Below, in pieces: positions 1 through 9,536 of a stretch of DNA of 19,264 nt. The position numbers and the translations under genes were made by a program. Source of the DNA: Ophiocordyceps camponoti-saundersi (nom. inval.) (lineage: Eukaryota; Ascomycota; Sordariomycetes; Hypocreales; Ophiocordycipitaceae); NCBI GenBank assembly GCA_003339415.1, contig PDHQ01000493.1, forward strand, positions 1 to 19,264, in the 5' to 3' direction. Under the pieces are notes generated by a model. It searched no databases and had not been told where the DNA came from. It worked only from the letters and a program-made list of their open reading frames with translations. How positions within the stretch are numbered: position 1 is the stretch's first letter; each line of letters begins with the position of its first letter.

Positions 1-729
1 AAGAGTAAGAATTTGCGGAATCTTAAATATATATAGAAGATAGAAGTATAATATATAAGTAATTAGGAGGATAATAATAGAAATAGAATATACGTATAAA
101 ATAGCGTTAAGATTATAAAAAGCTATAGGATATTAGGGTATAATAAATATAAATGCTAAGTATTAGGGTTAAAAGGGAAAAAATTAATTATATATAATTT
201 ATAAATAAATAGAAAAAAGAGAAAGACGGTAAATTATAAAGATAACGAGTTATATAAGATAGGATATAGAAACGTTATTATAGAATAAATTAACTATTAT
301 ACGTAAAGTACCTTAATAAAGATATAAAGGGTAATTTAACGAGGATAAGAACGGTTACGTAAAAGATAAGAATACGGAGCCGAGAGTATAGAGAGAAGCG
401 TAAAAATTACTAAAATAAATATTTTATAAGGAATATTTATATATACTTCGTAGGAGCGAGTCTTAAAGATGCTATAAAGAAATAAGTTAAATAGTAGATA
501 GCTTACGTAGTTATCTATATTTTATATACGCCGATAGCGACTAACTTTATATATTAAAGGGACCTATAACTATCGTTAGCCGCTAAATTATAAAAGTAAA
601 AGGATATATATATATAAGTTTAAATATATATATAAAGGAATATTCCTAGAACGAATAGCCTAATAATATATATATTAACCCCGTCCTATCCGTATATATA
701 CCTAGTTATAGGACATAAACCTAAAAAAT
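1..729. other. AT-rich RIP-mutated DNA, no assignable gene
   Basis: This stretch is dominated by TpA steps and has almost no CpA or TpG. Two plus-strand frames give long, protein-like translations once TAA/TAG are read as former Gln codons. One starts at position 110 and runs to about 720; the other is one base later. Because both look equally plausible I cannot say which, if either, was real. The lysine- and arginine-rich composition could fit a Gag-like protein, but I recognise no motif. No RNA gene, LTR or promoter is visible. Confidence 0.5.
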
Positions 730-2030
730 CGGTCGAATTATTTAGATTAACTAGTAATATATAAATAGCCTATACGATACGAAAGACCCGCAGAACCCGT
801 ATAACGGTATAATAGTATTAAGGCCACTTCCTAGAAAACAGATCCGTAAAGTCCGTGAAATAGCTAATTAGAGGAAATAAACGACCGTAGAATACGTATA
901 GACTAGTACAGCCGATAAGATAATAACGAAACCACTTTATCGAAGATAGATCCGAAAAAAATTATAATATAGCTTATTATACGGGACGACTTATATATAT
1001 ATATATATAATAATACGATACTATAAGACCTATATATATATAATATAGGATAGTAAAGAACCTAGCCCGTTAAAGATAGACCCGTGAAGTTTAGAAAATA
1101 GCTTACAGTTACAACTTACTAGAGATAAACGACCCGTACGATACCGACGGGCCGGTACAACCGATAGGGGAGTAATAAATCCACTTGCCCGAAGAAAGTC
1201 CTATTAAATTTAGGAGATAGCTTATTAGACGGGACGACCTATAAATACGAGTATATATAGATAAACACCGAGAGACCTATATAATAAGTAGATAGTAACG
1301 AACTTAACTCGTTAAAGATAGATCCGTCAAGTAATAAAATAGCTTATAGTTATAAGTTATTTAATATAAACAACCCGTACGATTCCTAGGGACTATTAAG
1401 GCTAATAGGATAGCGATAAATCTATATACGTGCCTAAAAAAAGTTCCGTCGAATTTAACCCTAGCTTATTTATAGGACGACCCGTAAATACGAGTACATA
1501 TAGATAACTATAGACCTATACTATATATATATATATATACGATAGTATAATAAGAGGACGGTAACGAACTAACTTCGTTAAAGATAGATCCGTTAAATTA
1601 TAAAATAGCTTATAGTTATAATTTATTAGATATAAACAACCCGTAAATACGATACTAAGAGACCGGTAAGGCCGAAAGGATAGTAACGAATTAACTTCTC
1701 TAAAGATAGCTCCGTCAAATTTACGAAATAGCTTATTAGACGGGACGACCCGTATATATATATATACGAGTATAGATACTAAGAGATATATATATATAAT
1801 AGGTAGGAGAGTAACAAACTAACTACGTTAAAGATATATCCGTAAAATTATAAAATAAAATAGTTATAAGTTATAAGATATAAAGGCCGATATTATTCTT
1901 ACTAACCGGTAATGCGAGTAAGATAGTAACTAACCTACTTACTTAATAGCAGATTAGTTCTAGATAAAATAGTTTATTTTATATAAGCAACCGGCACGAT
2001 ACGTATAGACCCGTATAACACGTATATATA
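730..2030. repeat. Satellite-like tandem array, ~125-bp monomers in a ~250-bp dimer
   Basis: A degenerate block (GTTAAAGATAGATCCGT, then AAATAGCTTA) recurs with its core near 731, 841, 949, 1079, 1198, 1321, 1443, 1587, 1709, 1837 and about 1957, a spacing of 108-144 bp. The monomers alternate. In type A (841, 1079, 1321, 1587, 1837) the AGCTTA block is followed by a GTTATAA-like stretch, ATAAAC and ACCCGTACGATA. In type B (949, 1198, 1443, 1709, 1957) it is followed by TTAGACGGGACGACC and ATACGAGTA. A-to-A spacings are about 238, 242, 266 and 250. (TA)9 runs at 992-1009 and 1522-1539 account for part of the length variation. The spacings do not keep a reading frame, so a coding repeat is unlikely. 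The copies have diverged and are RIP-mutated. Whether the array is centromeric, subtelomeric or internal to an element is unknown. Confidence 0.8.
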
Positions 2031-3062
2031 AAAGTTACCGGCAACTTGCTTAAGGCTATTTCGACTATTACGTAAAGAATTATTATATAAGGTCAAGCGG
2101 GTATTTATTAATACCGCGAAAGTATTTCGGGATTAATAAAGAGAACTTAAATAAATAGAAATAAATTATATATATAAAAGTAGTATATATATTTTAACAG
2201 ATATATAGTTAGACGCAGAGGAAGATTAGTATAGGGATAAGAAGAGGGAAGGATAGGCACGATACGCGTAGGCAATATATAAGTAGCGTAGTATACTAAG
2301 TTTATATATATAATATTAATTTATTAATAAGGGAACGACTTTAAAGTAAAATAATAAAAGTAAGATATATTAAATAACGCAGATTTATTCTTAAAAAGCC
2401 TAAATATGTTTATATAGAATAGTTAACCTAAGCGGGAAAAATAAAATAATAGATAAAGTAGTAACGGTAAAATATAATACGAATCGGGGTTAGGAATTAG
2501 AAGTGATAATAAATTATTTTATCTATAGTAAAGTTTCGTATTAGATTATATATAAAATTAGAGGAACGAGGTAAGCAATATAATATATAGGTAATAACCT
2601 GATTTCTAGTAAGATAAGATATAGTTAAGAGAGAGGACCCTTTAAATTTATAAAACTATATATAGGGGTATATCTTATATAAGTTCTATATCTTTATTAA
2701 ATAGTTCTAGTAACGAAGTAATAAATAAAAGAACATATCGGCGCATATCTTATAGAGCGAAGATAATAAGTAAGTTATCGTATATTATAGGAGTAGTGCT
2801 AATATTTTATAAGTAATAGCGTATATAACTAACGTTATATATATAATTAGATTAAGGACGTTATAACTAAAAACGTATACTAGATATATTAAGTATTAGG
2901 GTATAGGGGAAAGAAAGGTTCGTAAACTAGAAGGATAAGGATAAATTTACGAGTAGTTACTAGCTGCTAATATTTAGGATAAAGATAATAACGTAAGATA
3001 AAAAGCGTATAGAAGATAATGAGGGCGGAAGTTTAAATAGTTAACGTAAAGACTTACGATAA
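2031..3062 (+). pseudogene. Possible coding relic of unknown kind (weak)
   Basis: From position 2198 one plus-strand frame gives a fairly continuous, basic, helix-like translation up to 3062 if its TAA/TAG codons are read as former Gln or Trp. It lies directly before the protease-like segment at 3063, which starts one base out of phase, so the two could be the Gag and protease parts of one old retroelement. No zinc knuckle or other motif is visible to prove this. The region is among the most AT-rich in the window, where apparent frames can arise by chance. An imperfect palindrome (GCGGGTATT/AATACCGC) sits at 2098-2116. Confidence 0.25.
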
Positions 3063-3620
3063 GTTATAGGAACCGGTATCGGTATTCCTACTATATAAGC
3101 TAAAAGATTCAAAAAACCACTATAGCCTATAATACTAATAACGGCATATAGCGCAATATTCGATATCGTTAGCAAAGAAAGCTATATAAGGATACGAGAG
3201 TATTATATTAATAATACTAGTTATAAATACTTTATATTAAGGGACTAGCTAGACTTTATCTTATACTTAGAGAAAGATATAAGGAAGTTAACTAACGTTA
3301 AAGGTTTTAATAATTAGGGGATAGAAAGTTAGGCGGAATTTACGGTTTATATCCCGAGTATAAAGGATAAAACGCTATATATCGGAATAGTTAGAACTAG
3401 GGCATAGATCGTAGATAATCTTACGGAGGGCCTTATATTAGAATGAGAATAGCTCCTACTAAATAAGGTATATATATTTAGTTCGATAAAGATAGTTTAG
3501 ATATATTTATATATAGGCTTATATATACTAGCAGAGGTTTATAGAAAATAATTATAAATTTTAGGCTAAAGTATATATCTCGGATAATACTTACTATATA
3601 GATTTATAACTATATCCTTA
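3063..3620 (+). pseudogene. Retroelement polyprotein relic, aspartic-protease-like region
   Basis: The plus-strand frame starting at 3063 reads as protein with TAA/TAG stops at positions consistent with RIP. In order it shows a segment like VKGFNN-GIES-AEFTVYIP, then TRA-IVDNLTEGLILE, then a basic stretch. This resembles retropepsin-like domains of fungal Ty3-type polyproteins, where a flap segment is followed by an I-V-D-x-L...L-x-G/E block that ends the fold. The active-site triplet (D-S/T-G) is not clearly present: the best candidate reads D-stop-L, so a change or an indel must be assumed. No reverse transcriptase follows before the GC-richer island. The assignment rests on resemblance in a very degraded sequence. 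Confidence 0.35.
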
Positions 3621-4499
3621 ATCCGTTAATTCTAGATATCGTAAAATACTAGGAAAAGATATAATAATACCGGACGTAGGAGGGTAGGGGAGGTAGGGTC
3701 TATTTAGCATTATTATAATAGATAACGCTAATAGCTAGAATAAAGGTAACTAAAGCGGGATAATATATCTTTAATAGCGGAGGTAAGAAGACCGGCATAA
3801 ACGCGTCCGCTTCCTTAAGTAAAGGATAATATAGCGTTATTAATAGCCGTAATAATAGCGGAGGAGATAGCCTATTATATAATATAATTTTCGCATCGCT
3901 TCGCTAGGGTAGACGGAGGTTACGAGAGAGAATCGGTACTTATTAAGTCGATCACGTTTACTAGAGACGGCGACTCGCTCTAAGGAGTGAGGTCGATTAA
4001 GTCGGTAAGTAGTGCGAAGAGGGGAGAAGGTAAACGACTAGCAGGTATATTAAGAGGTATTATAATAAGATAAGGGTAGTGTAGTTAGAAATAACGTAGG
4101 CAATTTAGGTTATAGCGGGTAGAAATAGATAGCTGCCGCTAAGGTATATATATTAAGGTAGAAGGATAAAAGGGTAAAAGGACGGAGGGGTAGCTTATAT
4201 ATAGTTTTTTTTTATCTACGTAGGTATAGGTTATAGCGTATATTAATAAGATTATAAAAATATAATACGCTAAATATATAGAGTTATATAATATTATACG
4301 ATAAAGTATAAAAATACTAAAAAATTTAAATAGGGTTTTATATTATTAATATAGGGAGGGAGGTTTACTATATATACTAAAAATAGACTAGTAATAAGCA
4401 GGTATCCCTAGTTAAGGAAGTGGGAAAGAACTATACAAGGTCCTATAATATGTATATATATATAAGGGATTATTCTAAAGTTTCGGGCCTTAATTAAAT
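3621..4499. other. Gene-free interval with a GC-richer island at 3880-4060
   Basis: Most of this is AT-rich and purine-biased (for example 4160-4195). The island at 3880-4060 is visibly richer in G+C and CpG. It contains an imperfect palindrome at 3971-3995 (CGACTCGCTC facing GAGTGAGGTCG), flanked by near-direct repeats of ATTAAGTCG at about 3942 and 3995. It could be a remnant of an LTR or of another element's regulatory end, but no partner copy was found. The T run at 4206-4214 and the TA-rich stretch near 4452-4462 are simple sequence. The 5' end of the copia element should lie near the right edge, but I cannot place it. Confidence 0.4.
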
Positions 4500-6343
4500 T
4501 ACTCTTCCTAAAACGCTCTCTCTACCTTCTATCGTTATATTAGAAATTAAATCCTTATCTCTTTTCCTATAGAAAATTACTATATACCTTAACTAGCTAA
4601 GGTTAAAGATCTTAACCTTATGCTAGTTAAAGAGTAGGATTACGTATAATAATACGCTAAGGTAGGTATTAGCTAGGCTAGTATAGGGTATCGTTAAAGG
4701 CAAAAAACGTAGAAAGTTAATCGACTATCTTATAATTTCTTTAACTTATCTAAGGAGCATTACTTAAATAGCTATAGGAATTAAGCTAAAGAACGTTCCG
4801 ATACCACGATATAAAATTTATATAATAATAGAAAACCGAATAGAATAGTCACGTGTTCGTCGAGAGATTTCGCTTCCTTAACGCTAGTTTGCTATTATTA
4901 TTTTTAACGTCCTCTACTATAGCGAGGCTATAATACTAGTTCCTATCTTATATTATTAACCTGCCACGATACTAGGCATAAGTATACGATCGGCAATCGT
5001 GTTAAAACCGATCTAACGTATATTTAGGACGAATTCTAGAACTAAACAAAGCTATAGTATTAGCTTATTATATCTAAAGCTAAGATAGATAATAGAAGCT
5101 TACCTATCCCTTACCTATAAGAATAGCTAGTTATCGTTCTCCGCCTCTCCTCTCGATATTATATATACTAAAATAGTATCGCTAAATATTCTCAAGGTAT
5201 TAAAGCGGAGAGCACGATTCGTATAAGTTTAATATCGGTTTTCTTTTAAATACTAGCTACTAACTATTTAAGCCGCTTTTTACTTACTTAATCGCACTAT
5301 ATTAGCACGTTATAAATAGAGAACTCTATTCGGGTATCTTCGAGGTTAGCTAGGATTATATAACGTAGAGTTCTCTTTAATCTTAGTTTTCTCGGCCGAT
5401 CTTAGTTATTTTCGAGCCTTTAACTATCGAGCATACCTAGTTACGAGGAAAGTCTTACGTAAGTAAGAGGATTCTCCTAATTAAAGACTATATCTCGGTT
5501 ATATTGCCGGATATATTTCCTCTACTTAATTTCTTATTTAAGTTCTATCTTTTTAACGAAATACGTTCTTATTAATATTTATATTATTTTTATTAAAATA
5601 ATATTCTACTATAATAACGAGAGCTAATAACTATCCTCTACTAAAGTAGAAAATCGGCTCTTAACGATTAAACTCCTCGACTAGAATATATATACTAAGC
5701 TTAATATAGATATTACTATAATACTACGAGACGCTTACTATTAACCTAGCACCTAGGAATAACCTTAAACTACTAGGTTACGATAGTTCGCTACTATAGC
5801 TTTATAAGCTATTAGCGAGGCACTAAAGGAGGAACCTAAAGAATAACTAAAGTATTAGTTACTACTAGCTAATAATAATCTCTTACTAGCGATAACTAAT
5901 ACTTTACTAAAAGCTCCTAGATCTAGATTAGGGACTACTAAACTTAATAATTAGTTAGTATAGAGATACTTAACTCTACTAATAATTAACCCGAATATAA
6001 AAAAAGAAACCTTTTTCGCTATATCTATATCCTCCGAGTACTTTTACGGTTTCTAAAGAACTTCTTTAATAGCCGTATAAAGGCTCTATCCTACGACCTT
6101 AAGCGTTTGCGAACTAAGTATATAAATATTTAGATAAAATTTTTCTAGTATTAAGCGATATAGGATAAGTTAGAGAAACTTAGGTCTCGCGATACCTATT
6201 AACTATCGACGAATAACTAGATATTAAGCTACTAAAGATAGGTATTTATCTATAAGTTCGATAAAAATAGCTTTAATACGAAGTATAAAGCTTATATAGT
6301 TATTTAAGGCGATCTTTAAGAAGAGTCCAGCTTACCTCTCTAT

Positions 6344-7020
6344 GCCTTAACCTTGCCGACGAAGTCTTATAAACTACTAACAGGTCTCGTAGTATCTTAT
6401 AACCTTAAAGTATATTAATTTAACCTTATTAACGCCTTCCTAAACTCTACGCTGCGATAAGATAAGTAAGTATTTTATTAATTACGTAATAGTTTTAAGT
6501 AACCTAGCAAAGTTATGCTCCCCTCTTTAATACGAGACTTTTTCGGCTTACCTTCTTCGTAAGGGTTTTATTTCTCCTAAAAAGATAATTATATCTAGAC
6601 TAAGGATTCCCTAATTCTTTTCCTTTATATCGATAATCTTAGCCTAATATATCTACCTTAAGATAAGGGGGTAAGGTCTTCCTTAATAAATATAAGAAAG
6701 ATTTTATAATCTTAGATTTAGGAGGTTTATCGTAGTTCCTTAGATTAATATATAACGGGATAGGACGATATAATAAATTTTTCTCCCGTAATAAGCGTAT
6801 ACTAAGAAACTTAATATAAAGTTTAAGATATAAATATAGAAGAAATTCTCTAAGGCGTTTTCGCTTAAGAAACTCTTTCTATAAGAGGGATAAATAACTC
6901 CCTAGTAAGTAATATTATACTAACTACCTATTAACTCTATTAGTTACGTAGTAATTATTATTTAGTAAGATCTTATAGAATCTATTAGATATATATATTT
7001 AAGCTATATTCTAGAATTTG
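6344..7020 (+). pseudogene. Copia pol relic: reverse transcriptase domain
   Basis: Starting at 6344 the frame reads, with stops, as the copia RT core: ALTLPTKSYKLL, then FNLINAFLNSTLR (6419 on), then PSKVMLP, FFGLPSS, and the catalytic box YIDN at 6626-6637. In functional copia RTs these are FD-x-x-x-AF and YxDD. Here the first Asp (codon 6422-6424) and the last Asp (6635-6637) have both become Asn. Both changes come from a T|G junction turned into T|A, as RIP would do. After about 6690 the continuing similarity moves to the frame of position 6694: a LDLGGLS-FLRL block (in live elements D-LG-L-FLG), then a basic stretch and the LALL-like segment before RNase H. The enzyme cannot be active. 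Confidence 0.8.
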
Positions 7021-7059
7021 CTTTTCCTTTACTAAACCCGAGACCTATACCTTACGTTC

Positions 7060-7560
7060 TGCGGAAACGAGTCGAAATCCGCACTACTACACGCGGAATA
7101 CTTTAATAGTACTTAATTCGCAAAGATACCTAAGAGGAGGAGTACTTTCGGATATATTATACGTCTCTTTAGTGCCGTATTTTAATATAATTAGGAAACT
7201 AAGAAACGATTACGATAAGCACTACTAAAGTAGAACTGCTTGCCCTTACTTCTATAGCGAAAGAACTAATCGCCCTCTATCGCCTCGGCGATAAACTTCG
7301 TATTATTCCCTCGAACCCTCCGAAGTTTTTTTATAATAATATATAAATAAGACGCTTACTAATAGAAGATATATTAAAGCTATTAACTAGGCTGCAATAT
7401 ATTAATATTTTTTTTTTTTTTAGTATTAGCTATAACGGGAGATTTAAGATATATATATTAAGATCGCTCGGATCTAAACTTTAGCTAAGGTTAAAGATAG
7501 GTTTATAAAACCTATTTAAGGATAATTACTTAAGGAATTGCAAAACGAACTTAGGCTTTA
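7060..7560 (+). pseudogene. Copia pol relic: RNase H and C-terminal tail
   Basis: Two blocks identify this as the RNase H end of a copia polyprotein. RRSTFGYI at about 7130-7160 corresponds to the TRRS-x-GY segment. ETITISTTKVELLALTSIAK at 7203-7262 corresponds to the very conserved TxSTTEAELLALS block; its first Glu is Lys here, the change expected from GpA after T. The tail IKIARI-T...IKPI at about 7460-7520 matches the I-x-x-I-PT-x-M-x-ADG-x-TKPL ending of copia proteins. A T14 run at 7408-7421 lies inside the former coding sequence. Coding similarity fades at about 7560, where the 3' LTR would be expected, but the next recognisable thing is a minus-strand ORF relic. Confidence 0.8.
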
Positions 7561-7640
7561 AGGTAAGGCTAATTAGCTTACTACGAGTTATATATATCCT
7601 ACTTTGCTTTATATATCTTATTTTAACTTATATTCTAATA

Positions 7641-7958
7641 TTATTATTTGCGTAGGCGTTATTCTTCTAGATTTACTAGATATAGACGATTTTGCACTAT
7701 CTTAAAAGTCTAGTTACGACTCCGTTAACGACGCTCCCTCTCGGCGTCCACTTAACGCTACTAAGTAAGAGTAAGTTTATAAGGATAGGGTATTCTCGCA
7801 GGCTAGGTAATAGTATAGTGAAGATACGGAGGCGATAGGAGGCCGCTATGCTTATTTTTAACCTTAGAGCTATCCTCTAGCTTAATAACCTCCCTTTCTT
7901 CCGCGGGGTTATCGTTATTAGGAATAGTAATAGCTAACCGAGTAGACGAACCGGCCAT
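7641..7958 (-). pseudogene. Short minus-strand ORF relic with a surviving ATG, unknown product
   Basis: The ATG at 7958-7956 sits in a good context (CTAAAATGG) and opens a frame beginning MAGSSTRLAITIPNN. The first 51 codons have no stop; after that stops are TAA/TAG only. The first half is acidic (EEREVIKLEDSS); the second half is rich in Arg and former Gln. The given end is a TAA at 7643-7641; the frame can be followed into the copia region, where its reality is doubtful. I recognise no family. It could be the start of a Gag or ORF1 protein whose remainder was displaced by the copia insertion. A plus-strand reading of the same interval is also fairly open, so the strand is inferred from the ATG and the uninterrupted N-terminal part. 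Confidence 0.45.
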
Positions 7959-8290
7959 TTTAGTAGCGCGCTAGAATATATAACGACGGGCTTAGCTAGC
8001 CTAGATATATAACCCGCAGGCCCTATATTAAAACCCTTCGAGAGAAACGCAATAATCGAAAAGGTAGGCTAGAGTTCGTCGACGCGGGTATTACTTATAA
8101 GGTATAGCGTTAGTAGAACCGCGACTCTATATAAGGAGCGCACGGAAATATCCGTTATTACGCACGATTCGACTTCTAACTATCTATAACGGAGTCGTAA
8201 TAAGGGCTCGGAGGGTAACGTTACGTATAGGCGTAGCGAGTGCTCGTATCTCGGCGTCCTAAAAAAAAGCTTCGTATTATTTTTTTTTTT
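7959..8290 (-). promoter_or_regulatory. GC-richer putative leader of the 7958 ORF relic
   Basis: This stretch is noticeably richer in G+C and CpG than its surroundings (for example around 8075-8090 and 8190-8255) and holds no convincing frame. It lies directly upstream of the minus-strand ATG at 7958, so it may have been the 5' leader, LTR or promoter of that unit. A GTTATATATC segment about 65 bases upstream of the ATG could have been a TATA-like element, but such strings are common here. An A8 run at 8261-8268 faces a T11 run at 8280-8290 and could pair. Confidence 0.3.
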
Positions 8291-8634
8291 CTTCTAAGAG
8301 TCCTAAATATAGAGGATCTATAGGGAGAGACTTATATTAATATATAGCATATTTAATATATTATTTATCTAGGGATCGGCTATTACGATACTAAGCAGGC
8401 GGTATTTTCTATTAATACCCCTTTATATAAGAACGGGAAACTCTATTTTTAAAAGTAATATAAAGAAGAAGAAAGAAGCTACCGAAGGAAGGAGAAGAAG
8501 AGGATAAGCGAAGAAGAAAGGTAGAAGAGGATAAGGAAAGAAGAAAAGAAAAAGAGAAAGGGAGAAAGGAAAAGGGCTATTTATACCCTCTAAGGATATC
8601 TTATCGAGCCTGATTAATTTATAGGTGCAAAAAA
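8291..8634. other. Gene-free interval with a long purine tract
   Basis: From about 8460 to 8575 the plus strand is almost only A and G (AAGAAGAAGAAAG-type sequence with AGGATAAG interspersed). Such tracts resemble a polypurine primer site or an expanded simple repeat, but the length, over 100 bases, is far beyond a normal LTR-element polypurine tract. The part before it is AT-rich with no recognisable feature. No open frame is supported. Confidence 0.5.
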
Positions 8635-8792
8635 GCAGTAAACGAACGGATATCTCCCTTAGGGAATAGGAAGAGTAGTAAACGGGTTTATCCCTTAGGA
8701 GATAAGAAAAGCAGTAAACAAGTCTATCCCTTAGGGACGGGAAGGACGATTAACGAGTTTATCGCCTAAGGGATAAAAAGAGCAGTTAAAAA
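8635..8792. repeat. 36-bp minisatellite, four copies plus a partial one
   Basis: Units begin at 8635, 8675, 8711, 8746 and 8782 (partial), with lengths 40, 36, 35 and 36. The consensus is GCAGTAAACGAGTTTATC followed by CCTTAGGGATAAGAAAA. Copies differ at several positions, some of them CpA/TpA changes (GCAG against GTAG). Inside each unit TCCCTTAGGGA is a short palindrome, so each repeat can form a small hairpin. The array ends near a T run (8818-8830). Confidence 0.8.
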
Positions 8793-9536
8793 GATACGTA
8801 CGTAGAGTCTTTTACGTTTTTTTTTTTTTTCGCTTTAGGGTTTCGATAATCTCTTCTTACGATCTTTAAAGATAAGGTTCCGGCTTATTAGATACTTCTA
8901 AATAAGCTTATAAGCCTAAGTAGGTGTGTTATGTATACGTATATAAGAAAGTGTCTCCTTTATACCGTGAAAGTAAGTATTAGTTTTAGAAATAACGGTT
9001 GCAAACGCAAAAAGGAAACGGTCTTTAGAGAATAGTTATAGGTATATATCTAAGCGGTAAGATTAAGGCGTTATTATTTATATTTACTACTTATAAGAAA
9101 GGATATCGGTCCCTATTACGTTTTCGGATAAGACTTAAGAGATAATATCTAAATCTAAAAAATGAGGGGTAAAGGAAAATTATTATACGGTTTATTAGCT
9201 AGACAAGTTAGAGGCTAAGGGATTAAATAAGCTAATTATAGGCATAAGAAATAGGCTTAATACGAAGATTAATAGGTGCCCTTGTTAATTAATATATGTA
9301 TATATCCTTTAGGAATAACTGCCCCTTATACGGGCAGTTAAGCAAATGTTAGTTATATGACCGGAATAACGCTATTCCTTTTTAACCTTCCCCCTCTAGC
9401 TAGTCTATTACTAATACTAAAGTAATAAATTAAAATCTGAAAATAAAATAGATAAAAGGAAGGATAAAGAGCAAGCTAATAAATAAGAAAGAAATAAATA
9501 ATAGGAAGAAATAAGCTATAATAGCCTAGTAAATAA
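8793..9536. other. Non-coding interval, part of which escaped RIP
   Basis: No convincing coding frame was seen. From about 8915 to 9000 and 9270 to 9375 TpG and CpA dinucleotides are far more frequent than elsewhere (GGTGTGTTATGTATACG near 8922; TGCCCTTG near 9278; AAATGTTAGTTATATGACC near 9345). A perfect hairpin lies at 9316-9340. The part from about 9430 to 9536 is purine-rich and directly follows, on the minus strand, the stop of the 585-codon relic, so it may be the 3' end of that unit. Confidence 0.45.
9316..9340. other. Perfect 9-bp inverted repeat (hairpin)
   Basis: TAACTGCCC and GGGCAGTTA are exact inverse complements separated by seven bases (CTTATAC). It lies in the RIP-poor segment. 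There is no T tract directly after it on either strand. It could be a terminal or subterminal repeat of a small DNA element, a recombination site, or chance. Its role is unknown. Confidence 0.5.

Larger units (their letters stand above)
4500..7560 (+). mobile_element. Degenerate Ty1/copia-type LTR retrotransposon (plus strand)
   Basis: The downstream half reads clearly as a copia pol on the plus strand: reverse transcriptase (about 6340-7000) followed by RNase H (about 7060-7560). The usual copia order places gag, protease and integrase upstream, and plus-strand protein-like frames do run from about 4500 to 6000, but no single motif there is firm. The reading frame changes at least twice (near 6690 and before 7060), so indels were added to RIP stops. 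LTRs were not found by eye: 4360-4500 and 7560-7700 share no obvious repeat. The ends given are those of the readable coding region, not of the element. It is convergent with the gypsy element and the other minus-strand relics. Confidence 0.75.

Noticed and set aside
158..175. TTAGGG strings here and near 2890 and 18640, as in fungal telomeres
   Set aside because: They are single, not tandem, and occur in unrelated contexts. AT-rich RIP-mutated DNA gives them by chance.
110..720. A Gag-like ORF on the plus strand
   Set aside because: Two different frames translate equally well, and no motif decides between them.
730..2030. The 125-bp array as a CRISPR array
   Set aside because: Repeats are long, degenerate and contiguous with no unique spacers, and the DNA is fungal in character.
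730..2030. The tandem array as a repeat-containing protein
   Set aside because: Spacing between equivalent blocks is not a multiple of three (for example 241 and 266), so no frame is kept.
4567..4583. A 17-base stretch matching 17860-17876 at 16 positions (CTATAGARAATTACTAT), as a possible LTR pair
   Set aside because: The match does not extend, the simple composition makes it likely by chance, and the two sites belong to elements of opposite orientation.
8915..9000. A tRNA or small RNA gene in the RIP-poor segment
   Set aside because: No cloverleaf, A/B box pair or conserved RNA motif was seen.
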